DNA from: Nonomuraea turcica
Lineage (GTDB): Bacteria; Actinomycetota; Actinomycetes; Streptosporangiales; Streptosporangiaceae
DNA length: 64,000 bases
Assembly (NCBI RefSeq): GCF_030718205.1
Contig: NZ_JAUZQF010000015.1
Coordinates: forward strand, 124,001 to 188,000
Direction of reading: 5' to 3'
In this document: piece by piece, positions 58,413 to 64,000 of the stretch
Layout: every line of letters starts with the position of its first letter
Numbering within the stretch: the first letter of the stretch is position 1
Translations under genes and position numbers: made by a program
The notes under the pieces: model-generated
What the model was told of the DNA's origin: nothing
Seen by the model: only the letters and a program-made list of their open reading frames with translations
Databases searched by the model: none

Positions 58413-59218
58413 AACGGGCGCTGGTGATGGTGCTGGCCCTGGCCGCGACGCTGGTCGCGGGCTGCGGGACCGGGGAGCCGGAGTCGATCGTCGATGACGA
58501 CGAGGTCCTGCGCATCGCGGTGCGCGAGGATCTGCCCTCGGTCGGGTTCCTGCGGCCCGACGAGGAGTACGAAGGCTTCGACGTGGACGTGGCCCGGTAC
58601 ATCGCGGGCAAGCTCGGCAAGGACTACCACCTCGTCCCCGTGCTGGCGGCGGACCGGGAACAGGTGCTGCTCGACGGGCGGGCCGACATGGTGGTGGCGA
58701 CGTACACGATCAGCCAGGACCGCAAGGCCAAGGTGCTGTTCGCGGGGCCGTACCACATCTCCTACCAGGACATCCTGACGCGGCCGGAAGAGACGATCAT
58801 GAACGTGCGCGACCTCAAGGGCCGCAGGATCTGCGAGGTCCAGGGCTCGAACGCGGCCCAGCGGGTCGTCCAGGAGCGGAGTGTGGCGGCGGAGCTCGTG
58901 CCGTTCGCGGACTACGCGCAGTGCCTGGCGGCGCTGAAGAGCAAGGAGGTGGACGCGGTCACCACCAACGACGTCATCCTGGCGGGCCTGGCCAAGCAGG
59001 ACGGGTCGGGGCTGCGGCTGAGCAACGCGCAGTTCAACGAGCAACGCACCGGGGTGGGCCTGCGCAGAGGGGACGTGCCGGGCTGCGAGGCGGTCAACCG
59101 GGCGATCACCGACATGTATCAGGACGGGACGGCGGCGAAGCTGCTGCACAAGTGGTTCGACGGGTCGGGGCTGGACCTGAGCACGATCGCGGTCCCGCAG
59201 TTCGAGGGCTGCTCCTGA
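58409..59218 (+). CDS. glnH: GlnH-like amino-acid-binding lipoprotein
   Basis: A 269-residue solute-binding lipoprotein. Lipobox LVAGC after VKRALVMVLALAATL; the mature protein has the bilobal family-3 (SBP_bac_3) fold with LRIAVREDLPSVGFLRPDE, GFDVDVARYIAGKLG and DLKGRRICEVQGSNAAQ. The mycobacterial homologue binds aspartate, glutamate and glutamine to drive GlnX-PknG signalling. There is no ABC transporter here, so it serves sensing, not uptake. GTG start with AAGGAG upstream. A strong terminator follows. Confidence 0.88.
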   Translation: MKRALVMVLALAATLVAGCGTGEPESIVDDDEVLRIAVREDLPSVGFLRPDEEYEGFDVDVARYIAGKLGKDYHLVPVLAADREQVLLDGRADMVVATYTISQDRKAKVLFAGPYHISYQDILTRPEETIMNVRDLKGRRICEVQGSNAAQRVVQERSVAAELVPFADYAQCLAALKSKEVDAVTTNDVILAGLAKQDGSGLRLSNAQFNEQRTGVGLRRGDVPGCEAVNRAITDMYQDGTAAKLLHKWFDGSGLDLSTIAVPQFEGCS

Positions 59219-59220
59219 AC

Positions 59221-59262
59221 GTGCGAGCGGGCCGGGTCGTGTCGCCCCGGCCCGCTTCGCAC
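59221..59262. terminator. Bidirectional terminator after glnH
   Basis: GTGCGAGCGGGCCGGG pairs with CCCGGCCCGC-TTCGCAC (one bulged T) around a 9-nt loop. It separates the convergent operon end and the sigma factor gene. Confidence 0.7.
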
Positions 59263-59267
59263 GGCTC

Positions 59268-60416
59268 TCAGTCCAGGTAGTCCCGCAGCATCTGGGCACG
59301 CGTCGGGTGGCGGAGCTTGGCCAGGGTCTTCGACTCGATCTGGCGGATGCGCTCCCGTGTGACCCCGAACTCCCTGCCCACCTCCTCCAGCGTGCGCGGA
59401 TGCCCGTCGGCCAGGCCGAAGCGCAGCTGGATGATGCGCTGCTCGCGGTCCGACAGCGTGGCCAGGATGTCGTCGAGCTGGTCCTGCAGCATGATGAAGG
59501 CCGCGGCCTCCATGGGCACGACTGCGTCGGCGTCCTCGATGAAGTCACCGAGGTCGGAATCCTCCTCGCCGATCGGCGACTGCAGCGACACGGGCTCCTG
59601 GGCGATGCGCTGGATCTCCACCACCCGATCGACAGGGAGATCCATCTCCTTGGCGATCTCCTCGGGGATCGGCTCGCGGCCGAGGTCCTGGTGGAGCTGG
59701 CGTTGCACTCTGACGAGCTTGTTGATCGTCTCCACCATGTGCACCGGGATGCGGATGGTCCGTGCCTGGTCGGCGATGGCCCGGGTGATCGCCTGCCGGA
59801 TCCACCAGGTCGCGTAGGTGGAGAACTTGTAACCCTTGGTGTAGTCGAACTTCTCGACCGCCCGGATGAGCCCGAGGTTGCCCTCCTGGATCAGGTCCAG
59901 GAACAACATGCCGCGGCCCACGTACCGCTTGGCGATCGACACCACGAGCCTGAGGTTGGCCTCGATGAGCCGCTGTTTGGCTCGGGTGCCCTGCCAGACG
60001 AGCTCCCTGAACTCCGGGAAGGCCAGACGCGAGACCCCGTTGGCCAGCTTGTCCTCGGCGAACAGGCCGGCTTCGATCGACTTGGCGAGCTCCACCTCCT
60101 CCTCGGCGGTCAGCAGCGGCACCCGGCCGATCTCCCGCAGGTAGATACGGACGAGATCGCTGGTCGGGGCCCGTTTGCCTAGATCTTCCTCATCGGCGCG
60201 GGTGGATTCCTCGTCGCCCTGGGGCTCGAGGACCTCCACGCCGTTCTCGGCGAGCATCCGCACGACGCGTTCCAGCGCGTCGGACGGCAGCTCGGATCGG
60301 TCAAGCGCGGCTGCGACGTCATCGACGGTTACGCTCCCGCGCTCTCTTCCCTTCGCGACGAGGTCCGCCACCTGATCTACCGATGGCGGACTGCTTGGCA
60401 GCACCGATGCACCCAC
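59268..60416 (-). CDS. rpoD: Principal RNA polymerase sigma factor (HrdB/RpoD type)
   Basis: A 382-residue sigma-70 factor. Region 1.2: SDLVRIYLREIGRVPLLTAE. Region 2: NLRLVVSIAKRYVGRGMLFL, DLIQEGNLGLIRAVEKFDYT and YATWWIRQAITRAIADQ, which read the -10. Region 3 follows, and region 4 ends in TLEEVGREFGVTRERIRQIE, which reads the -35. The short N-terminus, without the Lys/Ala-rich extension of some HrdB proteins, suggests it may be one of several group 1/2 members. The start looks to be GTG at 60416, without a strong ribosome binding site. Confidence 0.93.
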   Translation of the reverse strand: MGASVLPSSPPSVDQVADLVAKGRERGSVTVDDVAAALDRSELPSDALERVVRMLAENGVEVLEPQGDEESTRADEEDLGKRAPTSDLVRIYLREIGRVPLLTAEEEVELAKSIEAGLFAEDKLANGVSRLAFPEFRELVWQGTRAKQRLIEANLRLVVSIAKRYVGRGMLFLDLIQEGNLGLIRAVEKFDYTKGYKFSTYATWWIRQAITRAIADQARTIRIPVHMVETINKLVRVQRQLHQDLGREPIPEEIAKEMDLPVDRVVEIQRIAQEPVSLQSPIGEEDSDLGDFIEDADAVVPMEAAAFIMLQDQLDDILATLSDREQRIIQLRFGLADGHPRTLEEVGREFGVTRERIRQIESKTLAKLRHPTRAQMLRDYLD

Positions 60417-60970
60417 GGGAGACAGTCTGCAGTATTGGTTCCATCAAATGGCAGACCCATTTTTGTCACTGAAGGTAAGGCGATCGTCCTTACCGAATTG
60501 AGATCGAAATAAGGTTTGGCCAGAGTTCGATCAGGAAAGTAAAGTCAATTACGCGATCAGGATTCACGCGCCCGGCACGACCCTCCGGTCGGACGCAACT
60601 CCTTGACTGCCTCTATCGCGTTGTCCATCACCTTTGTCGCATGTTGGACCGGGCCAAGTTCCCTGGTCAACCACCCTGTAATCTCGATAACGATCGCGGC
60701 TGAACTGTTATCAACCGGCGACCGCTCCCGCCACCTGCGTCCCAGGGGATCCGCTCAACGATCTTTTTCGCCGGCGCCGTCGGCGTGGCCCGCTGATCGG
60801 CGGCGGGTCGCGCGGCGGCCGTGCTGAAGATCGTGTCATCACGTCCGGCTGTCCCGTCGGCGCGGCCCGTATTTCCCCGCGCGAGTGCGCTCCTCTCCGT
60901 TGAGTAGGGCCTACTCATGCGCTGGGCGGGCCGGGCGCCTAGCGTCGGCGCTGATGGCCTGGAGGTGGCA
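60417..60970. other. Divergent intergenic region between rpoD and the PASTA gene
   Basis: 554 bp. The rpoD side is relatively AT-rich and should hold its promoter and leader; I could not fix one. The right side holds a palindrome at 60901-60917 and TAGCGT-like sequence near the PASTA gene. No gene or RNA recognised. Confidence 0.5.
60901..60917. promoter_or_regulatory. Perfect palindrome upstream of the PASTA gene
   Basis: TGAGTAGGGCCTACTCA, 8-bp arms around one base, 53 bp before the start codon. A likely operator; the regulator is unknown. Confidence 0.45.
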
Positions 60971-62134
60971 ATGCGGTACCGCCTTGTGGTGAAGGCGCTG
61001 GTCGCTGCGTTGATCGTGCTGTCGGCCCCGGCGACGCCGACCGGAGCGGCGGCGGCCACTGAGACTGCTGACCCGTGTTGCGCACCGACCACACAAGAAA
61101 CGCCGGACGTGCAGGAAACGCCGAGGCCGCGGCAGACCTGTCCGGCGCTGGGCGGCCGGGGCTTCTCCGTCGATACGGGACCTGTGCCCGACGTCACGGG
61201 GCAGACCTTGGAAGCCGCCACCGCCTCACTGGCTCGGAGTGGCTTCGCGACGGAGTTCCTGCCCTCCGACGCGGCGGCCCACTGGACGGTGATCGACCAG
61301 TCACCGCCCGGCGGGACGAGCGAGATCTGCGGCTCCCGTGTGACCGTCACCCTCCAAGCGACGCAGGTGCGGGTCCCGGACGTCGTCGGTGAGCCCGCGG
61401 ACCCGGCGAAGGATCGGATACGGGAGGTGGGGCTCGAACCGGTGGTCGCCGAAGGCGCCTTCGCCGAGCCGGCCGTGGTGGCCTCGCAGGATCCCGCCGC
61501 GGGCACGCCGGTGGCGCCTGGCACCACCGTCACCCTGCGCCTGCGCGCCCCGCCGACGTCGCCACCCGACGAGCGCGTCAAAGTCCCCGACCTGAGCGGG
61601 CTCAGCGCGGACGCGGCACGGCGGCGGCTGGATGACCGGGGGCTCACGCTCGTCGTCGGCAGCGGGGATTCGGGCAGGGTGAGCGCCCAGGACCCGGCTG
61701 CAGGCAGCCTCGTCGAACGAGGAGGCTCTGTCACCGTCACGCTGACCCCGGGCACCCGGCCGGTCGGCACCGGCAGCCCTGAGGCCTCTCGGGCCGGCGA
61801 GTCCGGTGAGGAGTCACCGGCGATCGACACCGGGGACAGCGTCGAGACGGGGGCATCGAGCGGGCCGTCGTCCCTCGTGCTGCTGATCGTGATCGCGGTA
61901 CTGGCCGTGCTCGGCTGGTTGCTGCGGCGCGCTCGCCGTGGCGCGGGCGGGGCCGGTGACAGCCCAGGCGGCTCCGGTGACGAGCCACAGCCGTCGCCGC
62001 CTTCCGTCGTCTGTGTGCCGTACGCGGACCCCTCGCCGCAGGTGGAGTTCCGTGACGTCGCACCCTCGTTCAGGCTCGACCTCGTCTGCCATCACGACCA
62101 GGGCCGCCAAGAGATCAGGGAGATCGTACGGTGA
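60971..62134 (+). CDS. Membrane-anchored PASTA-repeat protein without a kinase
   Basis: A 387-residue protein: signal peptide (MRYRLVVKALVAALIVLSAP), then three extracellular PASTA domains (about 75-140, 140-210, 215-280; starts VPDVTGQTLEAATASLARSG, VPDVVGEPADPAKDRIREVG, VPDLSGLSADAARRRLDDRG). A Gly/Ser/Glu linker leads to one membrane helix (SLVLLIVIAVLAVLGWLLRR) and a 70-residue cytosolic tail. PASTA domains normally belong to PknB-type kinases or penicillin-binding proteins and bind peptidoglycan/lipid II; here no catalytic domain follows. GGAGGTGG lies before the ATG. Confidence 0.85.
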   Translation: MRYRLVVKALVAALIVLSAPATPTGAAAATETADPCCAPTTQETPDVQETPRPRQTCPALGGRGFSVDTGPVPDVTGQTLEAATASLARSGFATEFLPSDAAAHWTVIDQSPPGGTSEICGSRVTVTLQATQVRVPDVVGEPADPAKDRIREVGLEPVVAEGAFAEPAVVASQDPAAGTPVAPGTTVTLRLRAPPTSPPDERVKVPDLSGLSADAARRRLDDRGLTLVVGSGDSGRVSAQDPAAGSLVERGGSVTVTLTPGTRPVGTGSPEASRAGESGEESPAIDTGDSVETGASSGPSSLVLLIVIAVLAVLGWLLRRARRGAGGAGDSPGGSGDEPQPSPPSVVCVPYADPSPQVEFRDVAPSFRLDLVCHHDQGRQEIREIVR

Positions 62135-62754
62135 CCGTCAGCTTCAGCACCGACCCGAGCACCGCCGACCTGCTGCTCTACGCCAACCCGCAGAAAGCGG
62201 GCGAGGAGCTGACTCGGCGCATGGACGGGGCGCTCGACGAGATCAGGCAGCAGGTCCGGACGCCGCCCGGCGAGCTGGCGGACAAGGCGGCCACGGCGGG
62301 CGTCGAGTTGCTGCGCGGGATCAACGTGGGTTCGGTCCTGCTGAGCGGCTGGGCGACGTACCGCAACCTGCGTGCCGCCGCCCGCCGTACCCTGGACAAC
62401 CCGGGCACCGGCCAGATGGTGCCGCTGGTCGACCACGAGGTCGTCTCCCGCCACGAGCCCTCCGTCGAGGTCCAGGTCAACGGGCAGCCGGTGGGCCGGC
62501 TGCGCTTCGGCATCGAGCTGGTCCTGCACGTCACGGGGTTGCAGGCGAGCGTGCGCAACGGCCGGATGATACGCCTGACCGGCGGCGACTGCGTGGCCTC
62601 CGCCGTGTGCAAGGTCCAGGGCGTCGAGGTGGCCCGGCAGGACTATGTGCTGGTCACGCTGCCGATCAACCGGGACCTCGGCGAGGGTTACCCGATCCTG
62701 CGTGAGGCGCGGGCGGCAGCGGGGGCAGGAAACGACGAAAACGACTCGCCATAG
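62131..62754 (+). CDS. Conserved hypothetical protein coupled to the PASTA protein
   Basis: A 207-residue soluble protein (MTVSFSTDPSTADLLLYANP) with a helical N-terminal half (EIRQQVRTPPGELADKAATA) and a beta-rich second half (VEVQVNGQPVGRLRFGIELV). It has no signal peptide. The GTG start overlaps the PASTA stop as GTGA. It may bind the cytosolic tail of the PASTA protein (inference from coupling). No family recognised. Confidence 0.65.
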   Translation: MTVSFSTDPSTADLLLYANPQKAGEELTRRMDGALDEIRQQVRTPPGELADKAATAGVELLRGINVGSVLLSGWATYRNLRAAARRTLDNPGTGQMVPLVDHEVVSRHEPSVEVQVNGQPVGRLRFGIELVLHVTGLQASVRNGRMIRLTGGDCVASAVCKVQGVEVARQDYVLVTLPINRDLGEGYPILREARAAAGAGNDENDSP

Positions 62755-62787
62755 CCGGACGCGGCCCCACGGGCGATCGCGAACCCG

Positions 62788-64000
62788 TCACGGGCTGCCT
62801 GCGGCGCGATCGCGCAGGACCCGGCGTTGCTGCTCCAGCGCCACCAGCTCACCGAACAACTTGTTGTACTCCTGCTGCTCCTCCACCGGATTGAGCCGCT
62901 GGATCCGTGACTTCACCTGGGCGATGGCCCGATCGACCGCGATGGCCTCGATGGCGGCCAGCATCGCACCCGCATAGCGCTCCTCCGCGTGCGTGTCCGC
63001 CTGGATCGGCTCCACCGCGAACCGGGTCACCAACGCCCGAGCCCCCTCCTCATGGGCGTGCTCCAGCAACAGATCCACCCACTCCCGGCCACCGTATCCG
63101 GCCGCGACAACACCACCGGCGGCTGCGATGACCTTGTGCAGGGCGACATGGTCGGGCGCCGTGAACGCCTGCGGGTCCAGGGCGTCGAAACGCGGCCCGA
63201 GCAGCGCGGGCCGCTGCACGGCCAGCCTGAGCAACTCGCCCTCCACCCGAATGCTCGGATCGACGGGCACCGCCCTTTGCGCGCGTTGCGGGCGGCCCTG
63301 CAGCGCCCCGGCGACCGCGGCGATGCGCTGCATGACGAACCGCTCGTCCATGAAGCCGAGCCACCGGTCCAGGTCGATGGCGTAGCGCTTGCGCAGCCCG
63401 ACGTCCTTGATCCCGGCCACGATCGGCGCGGCCGCGTCCAGCGCGGCGATCTTGCCTTCGTTGCTGCGCAGGTCGTAGCGGGAGATCGTGCTCCTGATCG
63501 CGAACTGGAACAGCGGCTCCCGGCTGGCGATCAGATCCCGCACGGCCGCGTCCCCCTGCTTGACCCGCAGGTCGCACGGGTCGAGCCCGTCGGGCTGCAC
63601 CGCGACGTAGGTCTGTGTGACGAACTTCTGCTCGTCGGCGAACGCCCGCAGCGCCGCCTTCTGCCCCGCCTCGTCACCGTCGAACGTGAAGATCACCTCG
63701 CCGCGGAACTCGGCCTGGTCCAGCAGGAACCGGCGCAGGATCTTGATGTGCTCCGCGCCGAACGATGTGCCGCACGTGGCCACCGCCGTCGGCACCCCGG
63801 CGAGATGACAGGCCATCACATCGGTGTAGCCTTCGACGATCACCGCCTGGGACCGCTTGGAGATCTCCCGTTTCGCCAGGTCAATCCCATAAAGCACCTG
63901 GCTCTTCTTGTAAAGCGGCGAGTCAGGCGTATTCAGATATTTCGGCCCTTCATCGGAATCAAGCAACTTGCGCGCGCCGAAACCGATCACATCGCCCGTG
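62788..64000 (-). CDS. dnaG: DNA primase, C-terminal part (5' end outside the window)
   Basis: The visible 404 residues start inside the catalytic TOPRIM core: VIVEGYTDVMACHLAG (Glu of the TOPRIM), EVIFTFDGDEAGQKAALRAF (DxD metal motif) and LDPCDLRVKQGDAAVRDLIA. The C-terminal DnaB-binding helical domain follows. The reading frame continues past 64000, so the zinc-binding domain and start are missing. DnaG makes RNA primers at the replication fork. Proximity to a principal sigma factor gene recalls the primase/sigma macromolecular synthesis layout, here with other genes between. Confidence 0.93.
   Translation of the reverse strand, partial: TGDVIGFGARKLLDSDEGPKYLNTPDSPLYKKSQVLYGIDLAKREISKRSQAVIVEGYTDVMACHLAGVPTAVATCGTSFGAEHIKILRRFLLDQAEFRGEVIFTFDGDEAGQKAALRAFADEQKFVTQTYVAVQPDGLDPCDLRVKQGDAAVRDLIASREPLFQFAIRSTISRYDLRSNEGKIAALDAAAPIVAGIKDVGLRKRYAIDLDRWLGFMDERFVMQRIAAVAGALQGRPQRAQRAVPVDPSIRVEGELLRLAVQRPALLGPRFDALDPQAFTAPDHVALHKVIAAAGGVVAAGYGGREWVDLLLEHAHEEGARALVTRFAVEPIQADTHAEERYAGAMLAAIEAIAVDRAIAQVKSRIQRLNPVEEQQEYNKLFGELVALEQQRRVLRDRAAGSP

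Noticed and set aside
1..64000. CRISPR arrays
   Set aside because: No regularly spaced short repeats and no Cas genes were seen.
1..64000. Insertion sequences or transposases
   Set aside because: No transposase motifs or terminal inverted repeats with target duplications; the only mobile element is the tRNA-Asn element.

Overview
The window is high-GC actinobacterial DNA. The GC-rich third codon positions, many GTG starts, probable leaderless genes, a HrdB-type principal sigma factor, a PknG/GlnX/GlnH signalling operon, bacterial nitric oxide synthase and a large set of secreted plant-polymer enzymes suggest a soil actinomycete. A Streptosporangiaceae member such as Nonomuraea fits best, but that placement is inferred from gene content, not from a marker comparison.

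Layout. Positions 1-3.2 kb hold a truncated secreted protein, a methyltransferase, an adenylate kinase-like enzyme and a secreted C39-type peptidase. Positions 3.3-7.8 kb hold one very large caspase/STAND/WD40 protein. From 7.8 to 26.5 kb lies a plant cell-wall degradation region, interrupted by housekeeping and stress genes. Its enzymes are a GH43 enzyme with a divergent LacI regulator, a GH10 xylanase divergent from a pectinesterase-pectate lyase fusion, and a two-gene operon of a secreted GH43 and an MGH1-like glycosidase, both with discoidin domains. Several palindromes sit at the promoters of these genes. The interruption (10.8-15.8 kb) holds a toxin-antitoxin-like pair, a TetR-linked oxidoreductase operon, a decayed GNAT gene and a histidine phosphatase.

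Positions 26.7-45 kb are mixed: a Tat-exported intradiol dioxygenase, a TetM-type ribosomal protection protein, an APC permease, a 1680-residue TPR protein, a small membrane/lipoprotein operon with a 27-codon ORF, a PLP enzyme, galactokinase, two unusual tRNA genes (one with an eight-base anticodon loop), an enoyl-CoA hydratase, a tyrosine phosphatase and nitric oxide synthase. At 45.88-48.24 kb a minimal integrative element sits in the 3' end of tRNA-Asn. It has 23-bp direct repeats, a tyrosine integrase, one secreted cargo protein and repeated GTGGCTCCC boxes that may be integrase arm sites.

Positions 50.9-59.2 kb form one translationally coupled operon: coiled-coil protein, PknG-like kinase, PP2C phosphatase, vWA protein, FHA protein, GlnX-like membrane protein and GlnH-like binding lipoprotein. 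It looks like a complete amino-acid-sensing phospho-relay with sensor, transducer, kinase, phosphatase and phosphothreonine reader, tied together by shared zinc ribbons. It is the strongest candidate here for an incompletely described system. The window ends with the principal sigma factor, a kinase-free PASTA membrane protein with a coupled partner, and the 3' part of dnaG.
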